Shown here piece by piece: positions 45,791 to 54,582 of a stretch of DNA of 64,000 bases (position 1 is its first letter; each line of letters begins with the position of its first letter). The DNA comes from Sideroxydans sp. CL21 (GTDB taxonomy: Bacteria; Pseudomonadota; Gammaproteobacteria; Burkholderiales; Gallionellaceae): assembly GCF_902459525.1 (NCBI RefSeq), contig NZ_LR699166.1, forward strand, positions 2,926,501 through 2,990,500, written 5' to 3'. The notes beneath the pieces were generated by a model. It did not search any database. It worked only from the letters and a program-made list of their open reading frames with translations, and was not told where the DNA came from. Made by a program: the position numbers and the translations under genes.

Positions 45791-46366
45791 ATGAAAACAT
45801 TCAGATTTCTGCTCATCATGGGAGCAGTGCTGTTCTTGAAGGCTGCACTTGCTGCCCCCCTTCCAAATGAGAATATTGAAGTAAAGGTGCAAATCACAGG
45901 AGAAACTGTGATTGTTGACCTTAGTCTTGTTGTCTTGGCAACTCGCCAGCAGGTTTGGGAAGTGCTTACTGATTTCGAACATATGTCCAGTTTTGTCTCC
46001 AATCTGAAAGAAAGCAAAGTGATTAGCACGTCCGGATTCGTGCAGAAAATATTTCAACGAGGTTCTGCGAGTTATGGGCCTATAGATTTTCCGTTTGAGT
46101 CGACACGCGAAATATTGCTAACACCACTCGACAAGATTCAGTCCCACATGATCAGCGGAAATATGCAAAAGATGGAAGGTACAACGCAATTAGTGGATGA
46201 AAATGGAAGTACCAGGATTATTTTTCACACAGAGAGCATCCCTGGACATTGGTTGCCACCGATAGCAGGGAGGCATTTCATTGAGCATGAAACTCGTGAA
46301 CAATTTCAAGAAATTCGCGATGAGATTTTAAAGCGGAAATCATCATTGATTGCCTTGACCAACTGA
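45791..46366 (+). CDS. Exported SRPBCC/START-like protein
   Basis: Starting at MKTFRFLLIMGAVLFLKAAL this 191-residue protein has a signal peptide (1-20, ending ALAA). It continues as one SRPBCC-type domain: 'ATRQQVWEVLTDFEHMSSFV' is the typical first helix and strand, and the end 'HETREQFQEIRDEILKR' the final helix. This fold binds hydrophobic ligands; exported members are mostly uncharacterised. The start is uncertain: an in-frame ATG lies 12 bp upstream and another at 45728, none with a strong ribosome site. It is AT-rich like the CHAT gene downstream. No direct link between the two is visible. Confidence 0.7.
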   Translation: MKTFRFLLIMGAVLFLKAALAAPLPNENIEVKVQITGETVIVDLSLVVLATRQQVWEVLTDFEHMSSFVSNLKESKVISTSGFVQKIFQRGSASYGPIDFPFESTREILLTPLDKIQSHMISGNMQKMEGTTQLVDENGSTRIIFHTESIPGHWLPPIAGRHFIEHETREQFQEIRDEILKRKSSLIALTN

Positions 46367-46615
46367 CTTTATCGACTCGGGACCGGTTGATTTGAGTTGG
46401 GCAGTTGTACAGGTGGAAATTGGCCAAAATAACGCCATTCGATGATGTTGAAAGCAATACAAAGTCATAAGCCAGCCGCTTTGAGTCAGTCGAGATCGAG
46501 AATTCGCAGGGCGTGAAGCCGCCACTCATTTTCTTCCGCACCGTGCCAGGAGCGGAAGGTCGAGGCCGCAACTGCCAATGAGTACTCCTCGGCCGTAGCG
46601 GACTGTCACCTCAGC

Positions 46616-46660
46616 CGGATTGGGCCAAATATGAGCGTCCACTTTGTGGCTTGCTGTTAA
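46616..46660 (+). repeat. Left inverted repeat flanking the CHAT gene
   Basis: This 45-bp sequence begins CGGATTGGGCC and contains TATGAGCGTCC (46630-46640). It matches the reverse complement of 49451-49495 at 36 of 45 positions by my alignment, with an uninterrupted 11-bp block. It lies 79 bp upstream of the preferred CHAT start. The rest of 46367-46615 holds further GC-rich fragments of what looks like decayed repeat, and no gene. Confidence 0.65.
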
Positions 46661-46739
46661 TGTGGTGCTAATGCAGCTTCGTGACCAGCGGTCATTGCTA
46701 CAGTATTATGCACATGAAGAGAAAAGGACACTCAACCTC

Positions 46740-49385
46740 ATGCAAATCCAAACTATCGAAGAGCTTCTTCATCTGCCAGATGCAAGTTACTCAAATTATG
46801 TTATCCAATTACTAAAGAAACATAACTGCCTATCCCTATTTGATCGTCTCGATGATATGTTGATAAAGGCTGTAGACAAACAGGCTATCGACATTAGTCG
46901 TATTTGTACGATTAATCGTGCTGTGTTCGAAAAATACGCAAGTAATAGGCAGCGCTCAGTTTTATTGGCAAATAATTTCAATACAAGCATAGCTGCCGCC
47001 ATCCACTCCAACGAAATTTCAACCGCAAAGGCTATATTTGCAGAAGGGATAGATTTTTGTTCAAGACATCAGCAATACCTTGCCGGAAAATCGATTTCCA
47101 AAAATTTCCTTCAATTATTCTCGTCGAAACATATAGCTCTTGATGAAATTCAGAGTTATCTTGCAAAAATATCGCGCTTCTACCAAAAGCTTGGAAAGCA
47201 TGAGGATGCTATTGAAACATTATGTACAGCAGCAGTGAATTTTGCAGAGACATCTGCATACCAAGCTGGATATCGTGCAATATCTGATGCTCAAGAAATC
47301 TCTCAGAAGCATAATCTCATTCATTCACAACTAATAGTATTAGAAACACAGGGCATTGTTGCGCTTCTGGAAAATGATGTTCCATGCGCAGATGCTGAAT
47401 TTACAAAATGTTTTTCCATCAACCAAAAACTCGGAACCCCCCCATCATTTCGACTAAGAGCAAATGCGGCATTTGTTAAGATGCGAATGAAAGACTATTT
47501 AACTGCAAAAGAAATATATCTGACACTAGTCAACGATGCGCTAGGCATAGAAGATTATTTTCGCGTTGCGCAGATCAGGACAAATCTTCTAATTTGTTAC
47601 CGCGAACTAGGTGACACAGCGTCCCTTATACATCTACAACCTTTACTCCGAGAAAATCTCCATGATTGCAATCCTGAAACACGGACCGAAGCTTGGCTAT
47701 CCTTAGCAAAGTCATATTTTAGAACTCAGAACCACCAGCAGGCTATTGAATGTCTCAATGAAGCATGCACTGATATCCAACATCAAATTGATCGTTATCA
47801 ACGACTACATTACAGACGGGGTATTCGTGAAAAATACGTTAACCGTTTAGAAGGCTTGTTAAATGAAATTGAGGATTCAGGTCCCTCGAATAATGTACTA
47901 AATGCACTCGTATTGTGCAGCAGCAATGGTTTAGTTGACTGGCTTACTCTATTCGATTGGATAGACACCGTATTACAGTCAGGTGAAATTCCCGATGCAA
48001 AGAAAGAAGAGTTACTAAATAAGAAGGAGGCTGTTATTCGACACGGCGCACCATTTTCACAAGGGTTCAGAGAGAAATATGACGACCCGTTTGAAACCAT
48101 TAACTGGGATGCTCAAACTCCAGAGCAACAATTCCAAGTGCAGCAGTTCGACTTGAGTCGGCCTTGGTCTGAATTTAATGAACTAACATCTGAATTATGT
48201 GAGGCATATGATATCCACTTGCCATTTAAGAATGCCGCGTTTAACCACGTTGTTGCCACAATTACTAAGCGTTTATCTTCTGGCGTAGCTTTTCTTTTTT
48301 CATCCGTCAATGATGAAGCTTGTCTTTTAACACTTGTTGTAAATGACCGCTATTACCGTTTTAGTCTTTCTAGAACTTCCTCATTTGAATACTTTAAGTC
48401 CTTATATCTTTATCAAAGAAGGGAGATTTCCAGAAACGATTTTATTAAACGACAAATGGAACTGGAAACAAGCTTAAGTCCAACTGGTTTGAAGATATTA
48501 TCAATTCTTGAATCGTGTAATTTTTCTGAACTTGTATATATTCCTGATTATTTATCAGAAGGGCTACCAATTTTCTCATCCATAATTCGTAGCGATATTC
48601 TTCGTAAGCGCATAAAGCAAGGTGCGCTTAAGTTTAGAACCACCCCAGCACTTAAAGAAGGGAAGCCGAATTTGAATTCTAGGAATTCGATACTTTTTGT
48701 ATTTAATAGCGAAGATAATTTGAAATTAGCACAGGCGGAAAAAACGAATATCACAGATGTTTTTGGTGATCAAAGTTTTTCAGAAATCGATCTCCGGTTA
48801 ACAAATATTGATTTTGATAATTCACCTGCCAATATTTCGTCCATACTGCATTTGGCCTCACACAGCATGCCAGCCAATAATTTTACCGATCCACTTTTTG
48901 TGTCAACTTCGAACGAATTGGGAAAAAATGGTATTGATCTCGAATCAATACAGAGAGCAAGCTCGAATCTACAGTTTTCTTTAGTTGTGTTGAATGGATG
49001 CAATACCGGGACCACGAGTGAAAGAAACCATTACAAGACATTTACCACAAATGAAAGGGTCGGTCTTTCTTCAGTATTTTTGCTCAACCGACAATGTACA
49101 GTCGTAGGCACTCAATGGAATGAGGCAGAAATAGTCGGCTATATATTTTCTTCGCTGTTTTATACACGACTTCAAAATCAACATGACATCGCTCAGACAT
49201 TTGCACTTGCGCTAACTGACTTGTATGAATTAAATAGAGAGGCTGCTATTTCCTTATTGAATAGAATCCCAGATGAAGAATTAAGACACAAGCACTCCAC
49301 AAACTTGCAGCATGCCAATGCTCAATACCCTTTTAGAAGTACCTATGTCTTGGGCATGTTTCAGTGTCATAGCCTCCTAATGTGA
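46740..49385 (+). CDS. Stand-alone TPR-CHAT protease-like protein
   Basis: An 881-residue protein. The N-terminal two thirds are helical with TPR-like units (for example 'YQKLGKHEDAIETLCTAAVN' and 'TQNHQQAIECLNEACTDIQH'). The C-terminal 200 residues form a CHAT (caspase-like) domain with candidate catalytic His708 in 'LHLASHS' and Cys754 in 'LNGCNTG', followed by 'VVGTQWNEAE'. CHAT proteases occur in bacterial defence and signalling, usually with partner effectors; no obvious partner is adjacent. The ATG at 46740 follows an AAAAGGA at acceptable distance; starts at 46644 (TTG) and 46671 would run back towards the flanking repeat. The gene is much more AT-rich than its surroundings and framed by inverted repeats, which suggests acquisition. 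Confidence 0.85.
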   Translation: MQIQTIEELLHLPDASYSNYVIQLLKKHNCLSLFDRLDDMLIKAVDKQAIDISRICTINRAVFEKYASNRQRSVLLANNFNTSIAAAIHSNEISTAKAIFAEGIDFCSRHQQYLAGKSISKNFLQLFSSKHIALDEIQSYLAKISRFYQKLGKHEDAIETLCTAAVNFAETSAYQAGYRAISDAQEISQKHNLIHSQLIVLETQGIVALLENDVPCADAEFTKCFSINQKLGTPPSFRLRANAAFVKMRMKDYLTAKEIYLTLVNDALGIEDYFRVAQIRTNLLICYRELGDTASLIHLQPLLRENLHDCNPETRTEAWLSLAKSYFRTQNHQQAIECLNEACTDIQHQIDRYQRLHYRRGIREKYVNRLEGLLNEIEDSGPSNNVLNALVLCSSNGLVDWLTLFDWIDTVLQSGEIPDAKKEELLNKKEAVIRHGAPFSQGFREKYDDPFETINWDAQTPEQQFQVQQFDLSRPWSEFNELTSELCEAYDIHLPFKNAAFNHVVATITKRLSSGVAFLFSSVNDEACLLTLVVNDRYYRFSLSRTSSFEYFKSLYLYQRREISRNDFIKRQMELETSLSPTGLKILSILESCNFSELVYIPDYLSEGLPIFSSIIRSDILRKRIKQGALKFRTTPALKEGKPNLNSRNSILFVFNSEDNLKLAQAEKTNITDVFGDQSFSEIDLRLTNIDFDNSPANISSILHLASHSMPANNFTDPLFVSTSNELGKNGIDLESIQRASSNLQFSLVVLNGCNTGTTSERNHYKTFTTNERVGLSSVFLLNRQCTVVGTQWNEAEIVGYIFSSLFYTRLQNQHDIAQTFALALTDLYELNREAAISLLNRIPDEELRHKHSTNLQHANAQYPFRSTYVLGMFQCHSLLM

Positions 49386-49450
49386 CAAATTGAATACGTT
49401 CCAATTCAGGTATGAAATGCTCTCTCTCAGTTGGGTAATATTATTGTCCG

Positions 49451-49495
49451 CTAGCAGCATGACACATAGCGGACGCTCATAGTTAGCTCAATCCG
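49451..49495 (-). repeat. Right inverted repeat flanking the CHAT gene
   Basis: On the minus strand it reads CGGATTGAGCTAACTATGAG, then CGTCCGC, matching the left repeat. Its outer part also forms a small perfect hairpin on its own: GTCCGCTA (49446-49453) with TAGCGGAC (49467-49474). It lies 65 bp beyond the CHAT stop codon. Confidence 0.65.
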
Positions 49496-49504
49496 AACTG
49501 AAGC

Positions 49505-49574
49505 GACGGTCTGCTAAGGCCGAGAAGTGTGCCTTCATTGAAATCCTCTTGACGGTCTGCTTTAGATTGAGAAG
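49505..49574. repeat. Short direct repeats right of the CHAT gene
   Basis: GACGGTCTGCT occurs at 49505-49515 and again at 49551-49561, each followed a few bases later by GAGAAG, giving a 46-bp period. Further right, CGGTCG (49611 region) and CGACCG (49648 region) can pair. The whole 49386-49753 interval contains such repeat pieces and no gene that I can support. Confidence 0.5.
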
Positions 49575-49753
49575 AGAAGGTCAGCATTGCATTCACTGCC
49601 CGATAGCGGCCGGTCGTCGCAGACAGCAACGGGTTAATTCCCGCAGGTCGCGACCGTCTACTTTGGGCAACTCAATTCCCAGCGGATCACTCCTCCTCGA
49701 TTCAACCATTTTTTCTGTGACTTAAATTTCGTTTTATCCAGTTACATCAGGCC

Positions 49754-50290
49754 TTATAAAACTGCACCAACCCCGCCCCATAGCTTTGTGCCTCCCGCAT
49801 CAAGGTAAGTCAGATAAGCCCGCAAATCGAATTCCAGTTGCGGATAATCCGGTTCCATACGCTGGCAGAGTTGGTAGAACGCCTTATCATGCTGACGTTC
49901 CTTCATGTGCGCCAGTTCGTGCACCACGATCATGCGCAAAAACGCCAGCGGCATTTCCCTGAACACCGTCGCAATGCGTATCTCGCGTTTGGCCTTGAGG
50001 TTGGTCCCATGCACCCGCGAGATGCTGGTATGGATGCCAAGTGCATTGCTGATGACATGCAGCTTGCTGTCAAACGCAACCTTGCTCAGTTGTCCTGCGT
50101 TGCGCAGATATTTGTTTTTGATTTCTGAAACGTAGTCATAAAGCGCCTTGTCCGTGCGTACGTCGTGCGCCAGCGGATATTTCTGCCGCAACAGCTCAGC
50201 CAGTCGATCTTGCTCGATCAACAGTCGAACCTGGGCGGCCAGTGCGACTGGATAGCCTGCTAGATAATTCGGTGGCGGCTTCGGGCGCAT
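49754..50290 (-). CDS. YgjP-like metallopeptidase
   Basis: A 178-residue protein with the zinc-binding motif 'VVHELAHMKERQHDKAFY' (HExxH followed by a downstream His), the hallmark of the YgjP/DUF45 (M48-related) group. Ahead of it, 'HVISNALGIHTSISRVHGTN' fits the family's substrate-binding strand region. These cytoplasmic proteins are often near restriction or repair genes, but their substrates are mostly unknown. It is the first normal-composition gene right of the AT-rich island. Confidence 0.85.
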   Translation of the reverse strand: MRPKPPPNYLAGYPVALAAQVRLLIEQDRLAELLRQKYPLAHDVRTDKALYDYVSEIKNKYLRNAGQLSKVAFDSKLHVISNALGIHTSISRVHGTNLKAKREIRIATVFREMPLAFLRMIVVHELAHMKERQHDKAFYQLCQRMEPDYPQLEFDLRAYLTYLDAGGTKLWGGVGAVL

Positions 50291-50376
50291 GAACTAATTC
50301 TCCGGGAGGAATACAGGGAATCTTTTCTGGTTATTGCACGAAGCAGAGCTGGCGCTTTTTGCAAAGCTGGACAGCC

Positions 50377-50877
50377 TCACCCGATATAGGAAAGAACGGC
50401 AAGTTCGCTTCCGCCAAACATGAAGCCGGCGACTTCGCGCATGCCCATTTTTTCGTGGGCGCGCAGTGATGCCGGGTTATCGCGCCGGATAAAGAGAATG
50501 CCCTCGCGCCCCGGCACCAGGCGCCGCAACTCCGAGAACATCGCTTGTGCGAGTCCTTTGCCGCGTTCTTCGGCACTCACGCAGATCGGGCCATAGACAT
50601 AGGCATCGGCCGTGCCCGGATACGCGGCGAGCATTGCGTTGATGATGGGAACATCAGCGTTCATTGCGCGTGTGCTGGTCATGAGATAACCCGTAATGCG
50701 ATCACCGCGGCGCGCAACGATCAACGGCATCTCGCGCATCATCACGTCGATTCTTGAATACGGGAGACAGGTGGAAAGCGTGCCCCCGCGGTCGGGTTGG
50801 TTTTCCGCCTGGAGGGCGACAATACCGCCCAGGTCGTTTTCGGATGCGAGACCAATGCCTGCCTCGATTTTTGTCAT
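50377..50877 (-). CDS. GNAT-family acetyltransferase
   Basis: A 166-residue single GNAT domain. The acetyl-CoA-binding loop is 'VSAEERGKGLAQAMF' (Q/RxxGxG/A form), preceded by strand 'AYVYGPICV' and followed by 'RRDNPASLRAHEKMGMREV', the family's final helix and strand. The substrate is not recognisable. It sits alone between the metallopeptidase and the c-di-GMP gene, all on the minus strand. Confidence 0.85.
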   Translation of the reverse strand: MTKIEAGIGLASENDLGGIVALQAENQPDRGGTLSTCLPYSRIDVMMREMPLIVARRGDRITGYLMTSTRAMNADVPIINAMLAAYPGTADAYVYGPICVSAEERGKGLAQAMFSELRRLVPGREGILFIRRDNPASLRAHEKMGMREVAGFMFGGSELAVLSYIG

Positions 50878-50971
50878 GACTTATTTTTCCGCCGCATAAC
50901 TGCGGTTCATATGGCAGATTCGAACGATAAGCATATTAAACGTCCGATCGGTCCGCCCGTAACACGCATTG

Positions 50972-53900
50972 CTAGTTGCCACGGGTTGCTCGCCAATTCA
51001 CTATCTCACTTGCCATCATCGGACGAGCGATGGCATAACCTTGTCCCAACTCACATCCCATATCAAGCAACATTTGGTATTGCGCGTCAGTTTCTATTCC
51101 CTCAGCCACGGTCTGTCTCTCAAAAGCCTGCGCCAACGCAATAATGCCCTGAACAATGGCTCTGTCGCCCTTGTCCTCAAGCATATCCCGCACGAATGAT
51201 TGGTCTATCTTGAGTACGTCCACCGGCAGTCCGCTCAAGTAACTCAGCGAAGAATAGCCCGTCCCAAAATCATCCAGCGCAAACCCAACCCCTAATTCAT
51301 GGCATGCACCAATGATTTCCCGAACGATATTGATGTCATTCAACGCCACCGTTTCGAGCACTTCGATCTGCAGCTTGCCGAACGGCATATCGGGATAGCG
51401 TCCGAGCTGTTCCTTCAGTTTCTCGACGAACCCCGGGAACTCCAGGTGGTAGCCGGAGATGTTGATGCTGATCTCGATGTCGATTCCCTGTTTTCGCCAT
51501 TGATCGATTTGGTCGAGAGCGGTAGCAGTCACCCATTGCCCGATCTCGATGTCGAGGCCGGTATTTTCGATGTAGCGCATAAATTCGGCAGGGGAAAGCA
51601 GCCCACGCTCAGGATGCCGCCAACGGATCAGACCTTCCACCCCCACCAATTCTTTGGTCCGCAGGTTGATCTTGGGTTGGTAATGCAATTCAAATTGGTT
51701 ATGTTCCAGCGCATGGCGGATACTTTTCAGGAATTCATTCTGATCCCGGGCACGCCGATCCAGAGAAACATCGTAGATATGGAACCGATTTTTGCCGGAT
51801 TGCTTGGCGATATACATGGCTTGATCAGCATGCCGCAACAGCGTGTCCGGGTCCTCGTCGTCCATTGGATAGATACTGACCCCGATACTGGCACTGACCG
51901 AAACAGACCTGTCTTTGACCAGGATAGGTTGAGAGATGGAAGCAAGCAAGCGTTCCAGCGTTGCCACGCATTCTTCGCCCTTGCTCAGCCCCAGCAGCAA
52001 GATCACGAATTCATCCCCACCCAAACGTGCACTTGTATCTCCCCCGCGTATGGTGTTGCCAATGCGCCTGGCAATCTCGACCAATACTTCATCTCCCGCC
52101 TGATGCCCCAAGGTGTCATTGATGGGCTTGAATCCATCGAGATCAAGGTAGCAAAGGGCCATCATGTTTTGTTCGCGTGATGTCTGGGCGATGGCTTGCT
52201 TCATCCGATCAGCCAGCATAATTCGATTGGGAATTCCCGTCAGAGAGTCAAAATGAGCAATACGATTCAGTTCTGCTTCATGTTCCTTGAGGTTGCTGAT
52301 ATCGGAAAAAACCGCAACATGCCGCAGAACCTTGCCCTCAGCGTCGCACAGGACGGAAATCGATAAAATCTCGGGATAGATTTCCCCATTCTTGCGCCGG
52401 TTCCAAATCTCGCCGCGCCAAGACTTGTTCATCTTCAGGTCTTGCCACATTGCTTCATAAAATTCTTTGCCTTGATTCCCTGAACTGAGCAGCTTGGGGT
52501 TCTTGCCAATCACCTCTTCGCTTCTGTAGCCCGTAATAAGACTGAAGGCCGGATTGACATCGATGATAATATTTTCAGCATCGGTGATGAATATCCCTTC
52601 CTGACTGATATCGAACACACTGGCGGTAATACGAAGATTCTCTTCTGCACGCTTGCGCTCGGTGATATCAATGAAAGTGGCTATCGCACCCTGTATGACA
52701 TTTTCACTCTTGATAGGTTGTGACCAGTATTCAACGGGTATGGGAACGCCGTCTTTAGACCAGAACACCTCGTCGTCAACCCGTATGTTCAGATTTTGGC
52801 GATAGGCTTTGTACATCTTGCATTCCCGTGAGGGATAGGGGCTTCCATCGGCATGTGAATGATGGATAAGTCCATGTATATGTTTGCCGACGACTTCATC
52901 TGCGCTTTGGTAACCGAGAATACGCAAAAACGATTGGTTCACAAATGTACAGTATCCATTCAAGTCGACACCGTATGCCCCCTCTGCCATCGAATTGAGC
53001 AGAGATGCCATTTTCTGATGCGCATCATTCAGTTTTGCTTCAGACTGTGTGCGTTCGGTAATATCGCTGAATGTGCCAACATAATTCGTGACCTTGCCAT
53101 CGCTGTCTTTAATCGCGGTGATAATGACGTGCGCCGGAAAATCTCCCCCGTCTTTTCGCCGGTTCCAGATATCCCCTTCCCACGTGCCATTTTTAGAGAT
53201 GGCATCCCACATGGAGGAAAAGAAATCAGCGTTGTGTCTGCCTGAATTGAGTATATTCGGATCCTGCCCCACAGCTTCTTCGGCGGCGAAACCGGTGATG
53301 GCGCTGAAAGCCCGGTTCACGCGCAGAATTTCGTTGCTTGCATTTGTGACCAGGATTCCCTCATCCGACTCAAAGGCTGACGCAGCTATGCGCAGATTGA
53401 TTTCGTTTAATTTTTTCTCTTCACTGAAGGCGAACAACAGAAGCATGTAAAGCCCTGCGGATCCGCATCCCAGGTTCAAGAGGTAGAAAACATGCCTGAC
53501 CCAATCGGGCAATTGGGGTACATTTCCAGATACGTAATCGTCAATAAGTACCGATACCAGAATTAACGCAAGGTACATGAGGAACCACATCATGGCGGTT
53601 CTCTTGCCCGTAAACATGAGTGCGGCAACGGGCGCGAAAATCGCCCATATCATCACCATGCTGCCTGCCGAAAATCCACCCAGGGACCACATTAGAAGAA
53701 ACGGCAACAGCAGTACCAAAACCAGCTGGCTGTACTGAATAAACTGCGTTTCCTTGGTCTTGAAGAAATAAGTCAGACTGATCGCGGAGATGATCGCGTA
53801 GGACAGAGGGATCGAACCGGATAGAAAATGCCCCAACAGGCAATAGATCACCCCCCAGATGAAAGCCGCCGGCCCTATGATCAACGGCACCAATGTTAAT

Positions 53901-53989
53901 GCGACTTTCTTGAGCCGCAAGTCAGCATTATCCGTCGGAAGAAAACTCTGTCTGACAAACTGGTCCAGCCGTTTTTTTATAAATGCCAT
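50972..53989 (-). CDS. Membrane PAS-GGDEF-EAL c-di-GMP enzyme
   Basis: A 1005-residue protein. About six membrane segments (20-200) form a MASE-like sensor, followed by three PAS domains with PAC motifs (about 205-580). Next is a GGDEF domain with 'RLGGDEFVILL' and an upstream RGGD inhibition site, and a C-terminal EAL domain. The EAL motif is EGL in 'VEGLIRWRHP', but the other key residues are present: Asn in 'INISG', 'LDDFGTGYSSL', Lys in 'LKIDQSFV', Glu in 'AEGIET' and Gln in 'GQGYAI'. Both synthesis and breakdown of c-di-GMP look possible. An effect on the MshEN-bearing pilus ATPase is an inference only. Confidence 0.93.
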   Translation of the reverse strand: MAFIKKRLDQFVRQSFLPTDNADLRLKKVALTLVPLIIGPAAFIWGVIYCLLGHFLSGSIPLSYAIISAISLTYFFKTKETQFIQYSQLVLVLLLPFLLMWSLGGFSAGSMVMIWAIFAPVAALMFTGKRTAMMWFLMYLALILVSVLIDDYVSGNVPQLPDWVRHVFYLLNLGCGSAGLYMLLLFAFSEEKKLNEINLRIAASAFESDEGILVTNASNEILRVNRAFSAITGFAAEEAVGQDPNILNSGRHNADFFSSMWDAISKNGTWEGDIWNRRKDGGDFPAHVIITAIKDSDGKVTNYVGTFSDITERTQSEAKLNDAHQKMASLLNSMAEGAYGVDLNGYCTFVNQSFLRILGYQSADEVVGKHIHGLIHHSHADGSPYPSRECKMYKAYRQNLNIRVDDEVFWSKDGVPIPVEYWSQPIKSENVIQGAIATFIDITERKRAEENLRITASVFDISQEGIFITDAENIIIDVNPAFSLITGYRSEEVIGKNPKLLSSGNQGKEFYEAMWQDLKMNKSWRGEIWNRRKNGEIYPEILSISVLCDAEGKVLRHVAVFSDISNLKEHEAELNRIAHFDSLTGIPNRIMLADRMKQAIAQTSREQNMMALCYLDLDGFKPINDTLGHQAGDEVLVEIARRIGNTIRGGDTSARLGGDEFVILLLGLSKGEECVATLERLLASISQPILVKDRSVSVSASIGVSIYPMDDEDPDTLLRHADQAMYIAKQSGKNRFHIYDVSLDRRARDQNEFLKSIRHALEHNQFELHYQPKINLRTKELVGVEGLIRWRHPERGLLSPAEFMRYIENTGLDIEIGQWVTATALDQIDQWRKQGIDIEISINISGYHLEFPGFVEKLKEQLGRYPDMPFGKLQIEVLETVALNDINIVREIIGACHELGVGFALDDFGTGYSSLSYLSGLPVDVLKIDQSFVRDMLEDKGDRAIVQGIIALAQAFERQTVAEGIETDAQYQMLLDMGCELGQGYAIARPMMASEIVNWRATRGN

Positions 53990-54281
53990 TTTTATACGGA
54001 TCGTGATAAACGTTTACGATATAAACTGGTCATTTCGTCCAGGGAAATGCACCATTGGCATATGGTCGAGCTTTAATATTTTTCAATACCAAAAATCCGC
54101 GTTCCTCTCCCTTCAGTAATGGGCAAAATACGAACCGCCAAGGGCCCTGCTCAGTACTGAACAGGTGCAATTTGCTGATACACCTTCAATTCGCAAAATC
54201 ATCAAGCCGCGTGAATTTTGAATTTTCAACACAACAAGCCTTGGCGGCCTGCAACCGCGATCAATTCAAGGAACCAACAAC

Positions 54282-54353
54282 TCAGATAGCGGGAGTCGGT
54301 TTCTTTTTGGGCTTCTTTACTTCCTTGTTTTTTCTTTGCTGACCTTTTGCCAT
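54282..54353 (-). CDS. Tiny basic protein (23 residues)
   Basis: A GAGGAG element seven bases upstream of ATG starts a 23-codon frame reading MAKGQQRKNKEVKKPKKKP, ending TPAI. This MAKGQ...KEVKKPKK pattern resembles a short, Lys-rich family I recall from many proteobacteria, where the tail is often longer. It is probably real and nucleic-acid-associated by charge alone; function is unknown. It lies in an otherwise empty 590-bp stretch, where 54000-54281 shows no other gene. Confidence 0.7.
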   Translation of the reverse strand: MAKGQQRKNKEVKKPKKKPTPAI

Positions 54354-54397
54354 GACTATTCTCCTCGTGAAGTTGAATTTGCATAGTAATACGAACT

Positions 54398-54436
54398 GAA
54401 AGAGCATGGGGCAAGTAAAATAATGCCGACTCTTTC
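54398..54436. repeat. Hairpin upstream of the tiny basic gene
   Basis: GAAAGAGCAT (54398-54407) pairs with ATGC plus CTCTTTC (54423-54436), with a three-base bulge, followed on the plus strand by AATAAAAATA. It is on the 5' side of the minus-strand small gene, so it could be part of its leader or a leftover terminator. Confidence 0.4.
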
Positions 54437-54582
54437 AATAAAAATATACCGGAGTCGAGTCGTTTTCACCATCCTTATAAATTCCAATCACCAGATTCTC
54501 TGTCTGACATGCGATCCAGTCTCTCAATCCTGAATTTCCGGCATACTTGCACATCTGTTGAACAGGTCATTGGAGAACACAA

